Shown: positions 49,698-61,500 of the stretch, piece after piece
Layout: the number at the start of each line of letters is the position of its first letter
Numbering within the stretch: position 1 is the first letter of the stretch
Origin: Epiperipatus broadwayi
Lineage: Eukaryota; Onychophora; Udeonychophora; Euonychophora; Peripatidae
NCBI GenBank assembly: GCA_028023455.1
Contig: JAQFVV010006197.1
Coordinates: forward strand, 19,839,254 to 19,903,253
Length of the DNA: 64,000 nt
Reading direction: 5' to 3'
Translations under genes and position numbers: made by a program
Notes under the pieces: generated by a model
Told to the model about the DNA's origin: nothing
What the model saw: the letters and a program-made list of their open reading frames with translations, nothing else
Database searches by the model: none

Positions 49698-50500
49698 ATT
49701 CTAGCACATTTGCATGTGTGGTGCAATTGTCCTCAAAGCTGTAAAGTGTTGTTACAAAATAGATAAATAAAAATGAACGAGCTGAGTGCTTTCAACTGTC
49801 AACAAAAAATCTTACATGTTCAGAATAAACAGCTTAACACCCACATCACACAAGATAAACCCAGATTATTGCTACCATACATCTCCAATTTACACAGTAA
49901 ATTACATTCCATCCTCAAAAACAGATACCAGCTTTGCTTCTGACCCCCCCCAAAACTCCAACAATTTAATTAACAATACTAAAGACCAAATGCCACTTTT
50001 ACAGACCCCCCATACAGTATATAATATTGCTTGCTCCAACAATAACTGTAAAGGCACATATTATGGGAAAAGCAGAGTATCTTTGTCCACGTGATTAGCA
50101 CAACATAAATATTCATACAATAGAGCTCTCAACATCCTTCTACCTATTCAGTTTTCTTTTGGCACCAGAACACAAATCACCACGAGTGTATTCCAGACAA
50201 TCCCACAATCATGTGTAGAGAGAGACATGACCTTAAAAGAAAAATCAAAGAGGCCTTCTTCATCTCAAGAGACAAAGATGACATAAACAGGAAGGATATG
50301 TACTATGCTTTATGGAAGAAATTGAATGTCTAGCATAATTAGCATATTTGCATATCATTAAACATATTAGCAGTCAAGCTATGATTATAATGGCAAGATC
50401 CTTTGAAAGCACTCCGCTCATTTGTTTTTATTTATCTATTTTGTAACAACACTTTACAGCTTTGAGGACAATTGCGCCACACACGCAAACATGCTAGAAT
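49698..50500 (+). mobile_element. GIY-YIG mini-element with 98-bp inverted ends
   Basis: The ends 49698-49795 and 50403-50500 are inverted repeats of 98 bp, about 90% identical, sharing blocks such as CAATTGTCCTCAAAGCTGTA and AAGTGTTGTTACAAAATAGA. The ~600-bp interior encodes a broken GIY-YIG endonuclease. PLEs combine GIY-YIG domains with inverted terminal copies, so this is probably a much-shortened PLE relative. No RT was seen. A clear target-site duplication was not found beyond AT-rich bases. Confidence 0.65.
49786..50332 (+). pseudogene. GIY-YIG endonuclease fragment
   Basis: One open frame (49786-50094) ends with TPHTVYNIACSNNNCKGTYY and GKSRVSLST. The VY.I.C..C...Y.G.S...L..R pattern is the start of a PLE-type GIY-YIG domain. 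The first tyrosine motif is VYN and the second TYYGKS. After a frame break and stop it continues with AQHKYSYNRA and, in further frames, LKRKIKEAFFISRDKDD, which fits the conserved C-terminal helix (R...ES.FI). The reading ends with ALWKKLNV and a stop near 50332. Frame breaks mean it is inactive. Confidence 0.6.
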
Positions 50501-53500
50501 ATAAGAATGATGAAAAGGTGTATATGTATTAATATCAAACTCTTTATCTGAAGGCCAGTAGAATAAATAGATAGCACGTCTAAAAACAAACTATTGTGCA
50601 GAATCATTATTATATTAAATGACATTCTCTTAACATATGCTATTTTAATATTCTAATTTTGAAGATATCTTACAAGCATTAATACATTCTTAGATCAGCA
50701 AAGCAAATCACACTAACAAAAAAAATAGCTAATACATGTAAAGCAGAGCATAGCTATGATTAAACAAATCAAGGCAATGAGTAGAACCTGGATCTTAGGC
50801 ACCTTTGATTGCCAATCATTAAATTAAAGGACTATATTAAAAATATCAAGATATATTTTATACATATAAAAATGATCTCTCCTCCCTCCTTTTGAAAAAA
50901 AATAATTTCATAAAAGCTCAAAAATTTTATCTATATCATTGCTGTGGATAAGACAGTTAAAACATATAAATTTCCTGTAGTTCTCTGTACCAATATTGTC
51001 AAACTAAAACAAGATAATAAAAAATGGGGAAAAAAACATTAATGAAATTGTACAAAATATTTCTATCATTACATTTCAGCAATTACTTTTTTGCAACAGA
51101 AACTTGTAAATAAAAATGTTAAGTATTGTTTAACAAGATTCTTGGTAAGCATTGTTTTGTAGGTTTTTTTCTAATTCCAATTTATAACACTTAGATATAA
51201 CACTTATAAGATAACTTCTACTAAAATCAGAAGTCCTCTAGAAAACTACTTACCCAAATATATTTCAATTAAAGTTGTAAGTTTTAAACAATTTCATCTC
51301 ATGGAAAATCTGACTTGATTCATTGATTTTACCAATAATTTATAAGCAATTTAGTTGTTAACTAATTTATTTAAAAATTAACCATTTTACTAATATTTTC
51401 TATTCACTCTACATGTGATTGGTCTCTTGATACATCAAAGAAACCTTTAATTTTCTACATTTTTAGATTGCTATTCATATTTACATGTTTGTGAATTTTG
51501 TCAATTACAATAAAGCATTTGTTGAAAAAAATATTAACATATCTCTAGATGTTAAAATGTGAATTTTGTATATAATCTTACATTATATTGTTGAGTGTAA
51601 AACACTCAAACCAATCATATATTGATTCACATTTGTTTAGATCTAATTATGAAAAATTTGATAAATATTTAAAAACTTTAATTTCAAATAATTGTAGTAA
51701 TTCAAAATTATCTCTGATGATGTTGATATCAGACTGCTTCAGATTTTTTTTCATAATATGGATAATTCTCATTTCCTAAAATGAAATTTACTTTTTAAAT
51801 TTTATTTAAATAGATGAATCATGTAAGAAATAATGATATGACTGCAGATGGTGAACAGTTGAAATTATCTAGTTATCAAAAAATATGAAAATAACATCTT
51901 TTTTTTTTACTTCTTGGAATTAAATTAATAAACAATATTAAATTCTTAATCAAAAAAATTTACTAAATTATATCATTATTTGATGAAATCACATCTTTAC
52001 ATGAATTTACTTCTGACTCAACTGCTATCAAATGGTATATATATTATTGTGGAATACATGGACAACAAAACTTAGTTAGCTTGGTGATTATAATGATCAA
52101 GCAACATAGATCAGATAATTATTAAATACATTAGCCATAGCTTGATGTATTATTTACTGTATCTGAATATGTATGCCAATGATGGGATAAAAAATATATA
52201 ACTGCATTTAGTTGAAAGTGATGACAGTGATAATAATGATGTTTAATGATGATTATGTGAAGACATTAAAAGTTTCAATTACAAAAATAAGTTTAATAAT
52301 TAAAATGAAGGCCAACAGAATAAATCATTAGCTATGTAACTAAATTATTATGAATAAATGATAATATTTATATTTCTTTACTATGTGTTTACCTTGCACT
52401 ATGTATCTTTGACATTCTCAGTAATATAATACTAAAGGAATGCCGACATTACTCAGAGATATAGATTAATATCCATGACTTCTTGATTAAACTGAGAAAA
52501 ATAATACACCATCTTACTTTTTAATGGAGTTTATTCTCTTCAGTTTTTAACTAGATTTAGCCTGAGTAAAATATAAAGACTAAAAGAAATTTTATAATGT
52601 TTGGTGCATTAATAATGAAACAAAAATCCATCAACAACATAAGTATAATAATTATAAATATAATTAAAATACATAAAATATCTACTGTATTCAAACAATA
52701 ATACTGATTCTCATTATATTAATTAAATAAATAATTCTGCAAAGAAGATGTTTAAAATTCTCCCCTTTTGTAAATTTTAGAAATGAAAAGCATTAATTGT
52801 TTTAAATACTATTAAAATAATTCTTTTAAAATATGATCATGAAATTTTTTATCCATATATATACAGTGGAGTTGCAAACTATGCTGTATCTGACTATGCG
52901 ATTTCAATTATATGCTATTCAAAGTAAAATGTAAATGAACAAACAAAAATATGAATAAACCCATAAAACAAACATTAAAATACATAAAAGTTAATATTCA
53001 GCAGCCATTTTTATTCTCTGAGTTGAGTGCATAAAGATTATATATATTAGTAAAATTTCCTTGGTTTATGTTGAAAGCAAGTATATTTTATTCTTCCATT
53101 ATAATCCTTTCTAATTTGATGAGCAGTATTTCACTTAAAAAAATATTTTCTAAGAATAAAAGTTTTACAAATTTCAAAATATTAATTTAAAAACATTAAA
53201 ATAATCAATTGAAAAAGAGATGAGTCTATTGTTTTTATAAGAGAACAAAGTAGTTGAAAAAAAAGAAGATATTGCCCAGAACAGTAGGAGTTAATTATAT
53301 TTTCTTATTACTTTAATACATGCCTGAGTGAACACATATTCAGTAAAATAAAATAAATATTCCCCCATTGATTACTAATAACTATTATTATTTAAAATTT
53401 TGTTTATACTATTCTGATTTATATATACATATAAAAAAATATTTGTATTATATATATGTGTGTGTATATTGAAAAATACTAGACACTTACGGTTCAAGGA

Positions 53501-56500
53501 ACAATGTGTATTCTATTCTAATCAGAAGGTGAGCTATTATATGCTACATTCTTTGAACATGAGGGCGGGGGGGGGGGCTTGGAAGAAAATATAGTGTAGT
53601 TTACAGTTGCATTGTATATTCAAACTAAAAATTACAAATGTTTTTAAAAATAACAATAAAGTAATATTTCTTTTAAAATAAATTAAGTTAATCGCTTCAC
53701 ACACACATATATATATGTCAATTTCATGAACATATTTGACATGTATAGATGTTTAACAAAAATTATATTTTTATTATATATTTAAAATAAAAGAAATATT
53801 TTTTTATTCATTTATAAATAATTGAGCATAAAGATTTTAAAAAAATTAAAATCATAATATTTATTAAATAAATTTGTTATAACTATTTTAAAAATAAATT
53901 CATGAGTTTAAATTTAATAATGTCATTAATAAAATCTAACAATACTGCACCATCCCACCCACCCCCGGTGAGCAAAAATTTTCTAAATATTTTCCAGAAT
54001 ATTATGTGCTGGCATAACCTGGACAACTTTTGAGAAAATTAAAAGCTTTAATTAATTTTCCAAGATATTTTCCTAATGTAAATCAGCTAATCCTTAGCAG
54101 AAGCATAAAAATGAAGATAACATTCCTTTCAGAAATGCAATAGTAACTGGTCCAAAGTCTTTCCCAATACTTTATCTGCTCATGGATATGATATAATAAT
54201 CTATTTAAAAATGTAAGCCATATTAGCTTTTCTTTCCTGTAACAACAAATAGAAGACATACTATTAATTATGAAATTTTATAATTCTCTCAATTCCAACT
54301 AATTTCAACTACAACTTACTGAATGTGTTTTTCACTGACATTTATAAGTTCATTTGTTTTCTATAAATACTTTGTTTTTCTGAATTCAAACTCCTTAATT
54401 TGTTCACTTATCTATTATCTATATACATCTTAATTTCTGAACAAACTTGTTTACATATTCTTTTTTACTTCAATTATTTAACTCACTAAGGTTTACCTAA
54501 AATAATACATTTTAAAAATGCTCTAAAAATAGCATATTGCTTTTCTTTTTTCATATTATAATTATTTATGTATACTTAAATAAATATAATGTATATAATT
54601 TTAAATATAATTTCATCACCATTTGAATATTACATTTAAAATTTGTAAAACTATTTTTACATATATATATATTGTAACGATATATAAATATGTTGTTACA
54701 TTAATTTATATATATACATTGTGACCCTGGGATATTGCACATGGTACTATTCAAATGCCATACTCAAATGTCCATGCTAATTTTTTAAAAAAAAAAGCTA
54801 AGAGAAAAAGAGAATATAATAAAATTTATTGTGACAATAAAATATGTGAGAATTATATTATCTAAATTTCATTTAGTTGAATGTAATTAAGTTATTCAAG
54901 TAACTATAAGTGCTTAATATAAAGATTTAGAGATATAAAAGTTATTAGAATGTGTAGCTTTAATATTTGGTTGATGAATATGTTTTTAAGATAAGGACTG
55001 AGGCTTAGTTAATGCTTAGTTTTATAAAACTTAAAGCTAAATAAAGTTTGATATAATGGAATAGTGTGTAAAGCTAATTTTTGCTTAGAAAACTATAAAC
55101 TAGTTAGTGAGTTTATTTATGTTAAAATGGCATTGTTAATATTGATTAATAATTTATTTAAGTTATTATATTACTAGAGCTTAAAAATATTGAATAAAGT
55201 TGGTTTATTTAAAATAGATACTAAAGTTAGTTTAAAATGCACAGATTAACTATTAAATAGATTAAATTTTAAAAGAATGTAGAGTAAGTTCCTCTATGTG
55301 TATATGATTGGGTATGCATGCATGTTGGTTTATTAAAATGTTATTTCTTATAAGTAAAGTTAATTTTAGTTTATTAATTTATTTAGAAATATTGATGATT
55401 AATTTAACATTGAAAGTGTTTAAAATAAATGAGTTTAAGAGCTTCCTATAAATTAAAAGTGATAATTTAAAATTAATAAATGTATTATTTATTTGTTTTA
55501 TTTTATTTTTTATTATTAAATAATTTAAAAGTAATTGTCAACTTGTGGAAAGTATTAAATTATCACATAGTAATTAGAAATAAATCAATATTATGTAATT
55601 TTTAATTTAGATTCTTGTCAAAGTCTATATAATTTATGATAGAGGTCAGATTTAAAGGTGTGGCTAATTAACTGGTTAATAGCCTTGACACTATATTGAA
55701 TTTTTTAAAAAACTGACTTGAGACACAATGACTTCAATTTTAATAATATGTTAGAGCAAAACACTTTACATGATAGAAACTAGAAAAACCAAGGAAAAAT
55801 ATACCATTTTAAAAATAAGAAATAAAAATTCAACATCCAAAATAATTATTACTTTATTGTTTGTTCATAATTTCTAATTTAGCATTCATTAAGTTTAAAT
55901 TACATCTTCATTGATAATTTCTTTGTATTCCTCATAAAATTCTCATTCAAACCACATATAATACTTCTTATCTGAGATAATTCATAGCTTCAAAATCTCC
56001 AAAACTATTTGCATAAGAAATCTTCATTTTTATCTTATACCCCAAAAGTTAACAAATCTCAAAGCATCTATAAGAAAAAGATTCATCCTAATAAAAGATA
56101 CAAAACATATCATTTCCAGAAGGTGGATACACATTTGACATCCTAGCAATTGGCTTCTTGTCTATATAAAACTAGAAATTGTAGATTACTGTCTGTATCA
56201 ATGATATAACGAGTTTTGTCTCTTTATTTTATATTTTTTGTGTACACCAGTGATGTTTATATTCTTTATGCACACCAGGGATGCTACCTTGTTATATTTA
56301 TTGTTCCAGAGATATAATTTATTTGCATATAGCTCATTTGCTATCTATAGACTTGAAAATAATGTGATGCAAGATGTGGCAAAACTATTGACTACACAGC
56401 ATGAGTACCAAAGCATAGGAAAAAATCAGAATTTGACTCTTTGTTTGCATACAATTCCATGTGGTATATATATATACACACATTTGAAATCTCTCTTTAT

Positions 56501-56990
56501 TGGTTTTAAGTATTTGTATTTTCACATGGTACCATGCCCAACAAATTTTGTTATTGCTTTATAAACTGCAACCTTTCTGTACATCTGATAATCAGTCTTA
56601 AAATTTATATTGCACTAAACTACAATTTATATATATATATATCATTACTTGTTATACAAACAGACATGCAAGTGCAAACACAAATGCATTAATGCAAATA
56701 TAAACACCCTAATAAATTATTAAACCTTTTGAAAATCATTATGTTCATAAAATAAATTGCCTCAAACTTGGATCAATGTCCCAAAATTACATTGTACATA
56801 AACCATTTTTGTTATATTTGAATACAATTTTATATACTGTATAATAAAGAGTGTAAATAATTTAATATTATATAATTTATATACTACACAGACACACCAA
56901 TACAACACACAATTACATTAATAAATTATACCATTTATCAAATAATGAAAAAAAAATTAATATTCAAATAATTAAAAAATAAAAATTGAA
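50501..56990. other. AT-rich DNA, no gene seen
   Basis: No domain, TE protein or RNA gene was recognised in 6.5 kb. Features noted are a G-rich run near 53563-53578, (TA)n and (CA)n-like runs near 53440-53470 and 53695-53720, and a C-rich run near 53954-53967. A 108-codon frame at 56238-56564 has no identifiable motif. Confidence 0.5.
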
Positions 56991-57014
56991 TACTTATGAC
57001 GTAATATTCTGATT

Positions 57015-57125
57015 ATGTTTTTATCGGGATGAAGGCCTTGAAATGCGAATCATCAGTGCATATTTAATCCATTTTAGTAATGAGTCTGGCCAATAAAGTA
57101 ATTCTGACTTTGTCTTCATTGTGCA
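57015..57125 (+). repeat. Repeat end with GATGAAGGCC motif
   Basis: A less AT-rich patch reading GGGATGAAGGCCTTGAAATG, then CGAATCATCAGTGCAT, and on to CCAATAAAGTAATTCTGACT. The GATGAAGGC...GAAA arrangement resembles that at 41.97 kb, and AATAAA plus the T-rich end look like a retroelement 3' end. No second copy of the whole patch is in this window. Confidence 0.4.
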
Positions 57126-57398
57126 ATCTAGTAAACTGACCAGAAGAGAAAAAAGTTAAATGAACTTATTAATAAAAATATTAATAAAAAATTCAAATTT
57201 TATCTGATTTCAATTTGCAATACATCATTTTAAAGAGGAATTCAAAGAGCAATGAATGCTAGGATTTCTGTTAAACATCATGCTTATAGTTTTCATGTAA
57301 TTTAAAAAAGAGAACAAAATTTCAATGAATCAGTTGCCATTAGCATCTGATATGCTTCAAGCCATCAACACTTTAAAATGCCCATCAAAATAAAAAGG

Positions 57399-57432
57399 TA
57401 TAAATAAGGAAATTTTTAGTGTATTTGTCAGT
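57399..57432 (+). promoter_or_regulatory. Candidate TATA plus initiator core promoter
   Basis: TATAAATAA begins at 57399 and TCAGT lies at 57428-57432. Taking the A at 57430 as +1, the TATA box starts at -31, the canonical spacing, and TCAGT is the arthropod-type initiator. A pyrimidine-rich leader follows (CTTTTCTCTCTCATCC). In AT-rich DNA TATA matches are common, so the pairing and spacing are the real evidence. The nearest plausible coding region is at 58402. Confidence 0.4.
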
Positions 57433-58401
57433 GTGCTTGCTTTCTCAACAGACCTTTTCTCTCTCATCCAAAAATCTTCAACAAGAAAACAGTAAAATTT
57501 AGTTTCAATTTTTTTTATTCTAAATTTAAAAGTGATAATTTTTTAAAACTTTTATTATTTATTAAGCAATCATTAGTTGATAGAAACAAAAAGGTGTTGA
57601 GTTTTCTTATACCTTAGCCTAATCTAGAAACTTTCCAAGAAATTAGCAGAATGCCTAAGAAAAACTGGAATTGTGTATTAATTCATTATAATCAACTGTG
57701 CATGAACAGAGACTTAAGGAAGGAGAAGGAAATATATTTTCCATTATCATTTCAAAACTATAATGAACATTATACTAGACCATTTACTTGTATATTTCTT
57801 ACCTTTAGTAGAGTAATATTCAAACTTATTATTAACAGACTTTTGCGATTCAATTTACAAGTAAAAAAAAAAATGCTTCAATGGAAAGTGATATTATTTA
57901 ATTTAGAAATGCTTAACTCCTGACAATTATAGTAATAATGATTTTGTTTGTTAAATGTTTTCTTAATAATTGCTTAAAAGCTGGTTCGTGTATTTTACAA
58001 AATAAAATGAGCTTTATATTATTAATTTCTCAGAAAATAACTATATTAATGTTTCTAAAAGAACATTTTAAATTTGAAATGAATGGATGCATTAATATGA
58101 AATTTTATAGAAAAGATATTACTTTAAATAAATAACAGTATTATGGAATGTGAAAAACTATTTAAATTGCTGGCTTTAAAATGAATATTAATTTATGAAT
58201 TGTACCATTAATTACACTAGAGTGAATGGAATACTATTTTTAAATAAGTATTTTAAATGCTCTTTTAAAATGAAGGAACTTTTAATTTTCAAATATATAA
58301 CCTCAGATAAAATTAAAAAAATATTCCTAATAATATATTTGCTACTGGAATTAAATATTGGAATAAGCTATAGTGAACTCTTTAAATAAACTTATAAATG
58401 A

Positions 58402-58671
58402 ATGAAAAATGGATCCAAAATTATTGCAGTAATTGTTTTTTTAAGTGTTGCTGTTTTTGTATATCATCTGTCGTCTCTGGGAGGTCATAAACGCTTTTGT
58501 TATTTTAAAAAATATAACAAGTACGGATGCTTCACTTCTAAAAATAATTCGCCATCGAAAGGTCATAGCTCCCCATGTCACCAGGTAGCTCATTGCGGAG
58601 AAACTCGAATACCTGAATTATTAAGTGTTTTACACAAATCTTGGTTTAAATCAGATAATCATTTCAAATAA
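58402..58671 (+). CDS. Candidate small secreted or membrane-anchored peptide, unknown family
   Basis: An 89-residue frame whose family I do not recognise. It starts with a short basic N-terminus and a hydrophobic stretch at residues 7-24 (IIAVIVFLSVAVFVYHLS), like a signal peptide or signal anchor. The remainder is basic and holds four cysteines, at 33, 43, 59 and 65 (RFCYFKKYNKYGCF, and SPCHQVAHCGETRIPELL). Codon and base use are less AT-biased than the surroundings. A TATA/initiator pair lies ~970 bp upstream, implying a 5' UTR intron if they belong together. AATAAA follows at 58816-58821. It could instead be one exon of a larger gene or a chance frame. Confidence 0.4.
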   Translation: MKNGSKIIAVIVFLSVAVFVYHLSSLGGHKRFCYFKKYNKYGCFTSKNNSPSKGHSSPCHQVAHCGETRIPELLSVLHKSWFKSDNHFK

Positions 58672-58815
58672 GATACAGATCCAAACTTATGCAAAATTGC
58701 ATAAGAATTACAATTCCAAAGGCTGGAGTTGCATTTGAAAGAATCAAAGATTTATTTGAAATTTATTTTGAAACAATTCTTCATTTACGACTAAATATTA
58801 TTTAATTATTTTATA

Positions 58816-58821
58816 AATAAA
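58816..58821 (+). terminator. Candidate polyA signal of the small gene
   Basis: AATAAA 145 bp after the stop codon at 58671. The hexamer is common in AT-rich DNA, so its position is only suggestive. Confidence 0.3.
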
Positions 58822-59040
58822 GATTACATTATTTTCGAAGTTGATTTTAAATTATGTTGTTGATTAGTATTAGAATGATATAAAAAGGTACGCTATCTTT
58901 CTAGATACTCGAATGTCATCCTGGGTGAAAGATTTCGATTTTCCAAATTTATATTATTTTTAATGTAATTATTAGTTAGACCACTAAACATCACATGATC
59001 ACCATTTTATTAGTTAGATATAACCTTTTTTTAATTAATT

Positions 59041-59421
59041 GTTATAGTAATATTAGCGATTAAGCCAATGCACATGCGCTTTAAAGAGATTATATAAATG
59101 AATACTCAATTTTCCAGACATGAGATATAGTATTTTAGAAAAAATGGAATGAATCCACCCATTCTTTCCGACCCAAACATTTATGTATGGGCAAATCTTA
59201 AGTGTGTGGAAATAAGAGTGTGAGATGTTACACGATCACTTTAAATTACATTTGTTAAGTTTGAACAAATGACACTTTGCGAAATCTTTACAATTTACGA
59301 ACCGTCATTCTTTAGTTGAAATTAAACATATACAATGAGATATTATTTTATATAGCGCTATGTTTATTTATGTAATAGTAATATTAGCGATTAAGCCAAT
59401 GCACATGCGCTTTAAAGAGAT
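59041..59421 (-). repeat. Inverted first unit of the 331-bp satellite
   Basis: One full unit and a partial one in reverse orientation to the rest of the array. They meet the direct units head to head at 59421/59422, where GCGCTTTAAAGAGATAAAGCGC forms a palindrome. The similarity begins at 59041, just after TTAATTAATTG. Confidence 0.9.
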
Positions 59422-61500
59422 AAAGCGCATGTGCATTGGCTTAATCGCTAATATTACTATTACATAAATAAACATAGCACTATATAAAATAATATCTCAT
59501 TGTATATGTTTAATTTCAACTAAAGAATGATGGTTCATAAATTGTAAAGATTTCACAAAGCGTCATTCATTCAAACTTAACAAATGTAATTTAAAGTGAT
59601 CGTGTAACATCTCACACTCTTATTTCCACACACTTAAGATTTGCCCATACATAAACGTTTGGGTTAGAAAGAATGGGTGGATTCATTCCAATCTTTCTAA
59701 AATACTATATCTCGTGTCTGAAAAATTGAGTATTCATTTATATAATCTCTTTAAAGCACATGTGCATTGGCTTAATCGTTAATATTACTATTACATAAAT
59801 AAACATAGCGCTATATAAAATAATATCTCATTGTATATGTTTAATTTCAACTAAAGAATGACGGTTCGTAAATTGTAAAGATTTCGCAAAGTGTCATTCG
59901 TTCAAACTTAACAAATGTAATTTAAAGTGATCGTGTAACATCTCACACTCTTATTTCCACACACTTAAGATTTGCCCATATATAAATGTTTGGGTCGGAA
60001 AGAATGGGTGGATTCATTCCATTCTTTCTAAAATACTATATCTCATGTCTGGAAAATTGAGTATTCATTTATATAATCTCTTTAAAGCGCATGTGCATTG
60101 GCTTAATCGTTAATATTACTATTACATAAATAAACATACGTATATAAAATAAATCTCATTTATATTTTAATTTCAACTAAAGAATGAAGTTTATAAAATT
60201 AAAATCTAAATAAGTTATCAACTAAGAAGAGTCAAAGTAGATCAAACATCAAACTAACAAATGTAATTTAAAGTGATTGTAACATCTCCACTCTTATTTC
60301 CACACACTTAAGATTTGCCCATACATAAACGTTTGGGTCAGAAAGAATGGGTGGATTCATTCCAATCTTTCTAAAATACTATATCTCGTGTCTGAAAAAT
60401 TGAGTATTCATTTATATAATCTCTTTAAAGTGCATGTGCATTGGCTTAATCGCTAATATTACTATTACATAAATAAACATAGCGCTATATAAAATAATAT
60501 CTCATTATATATGTTTAATTTCAACTAAAGAATGACGGTTCGTAAATTGTAAAGATTTCGCAAAGTGTCATTCGTTCAAACTTAACAAATGTAATTTAAA
60601 GTGATCGTGTAACATCTCACACTCTTATTTCCACACACTTAAGATTTGCCCATACATAAATGTTTGGGTCAGAAAGAATGGGTGGATTCATTCCATTCTT
60701 TCTAAAATACTATATCTCGTGTCTGGAAAAATTGAGTATTCATTTATATAATCTCTTTAAAGCGCATGTGCATTGGCTTAATCGCTAATATTACTATTAC
60801 ATAAATAAACATAGCGCTATATAAAATAATATCTCATTGTATATGTTTAATTTCAACTAAAGAATGACGGTTCGTAAATTGTAAAGATTTCGCAAAGTGT
60901 CATTCGTTCAAACTTAACAAATGTAATTTAAAGTGATCGTGTAACATCTCACACTCTTATTTCCACACACTTAAGATTTGCCCATATATAAATGTTTGGG
61001 TCAGAAAGAATGGGTGGATTCATTCCAATCTTTCTAAAATAGTATATCTTATCTCGTGTCTGAAAAATTGAGTATTCATTTATATAATCTCTTTAAAGCG
61101 CATGTGCATTGGCTTAATCGCTAATATTACTATTACATAAATAAACATAGCGTTATATAAAATAATATCTCATTGTATATGTTTAATTTCAACTAAAGAA
61201 TGACGGTTCATAAATTGTAAAGATTTCGCAAAGTGTCATTCGTTCAAACTTAACAAATGTAATTTAAAGTGATCATGTAACATCTCGCACTCTTATTTCC
61301 ACACACTTAAGATTTGCCCATACATAAACATTTGGGTTGGAAAGAATGGGTGGATTCATTCCATTCTTTATAAAATATTATATCTTGTGTCTGGAAAATT
61401 GAGTATTCATTTATATAATCTCTTTAAAGTGCATGTACATTGGCTTAATCGCTAATATTACATAAATAAACATAGCGCTATATAAAATAATATCTCATTA
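59422..61500 (+). repeat. Satellite array, ~331-bp units, six full plus one partial
   Basis: Units begin at about 59422, 59753, 60084, 60427, 60759, 61095 and 61426 (spacings 331, 331, 343, 332, 336, 331). Each opens AAAGCGCATGTGCATTGGCT or a near variant. Each holds an 11-bp hairpin, AGAAAGAATGG and CCATTCTTTCT around the GTGGATTCATT region. The last unit is cut at about 61500. The unit at 60084 is the most diverged, with deletions around 60140-60290. Unit differences are mostly CG against TG or CA. No ORF, tRNA or snRNA was seen inside the unit. Confidence 0.9.

Noticed and set aside
49786-50094. An independent host gene ending in a GIY-YIG-like segment
   Set aside because: It lies between 98-bp inverted repeats and is broken by frame changes, so it belongs to a mobile-element relic.
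57651-58389. Three more plus-strand frames (57651-57923, 57938-58135, 58195-58389) as exons of the candidate gene
   Set aside because: They lie in different frames, are low-complexity, are not bounded by convincing splice sites, and are probably intron or UTR sequence.
59041-61500. CRISPR array
   Set aside because: The repeats are contiguous ~331-bp units without short repeats and unique spacers, and the window is eukaryotic.
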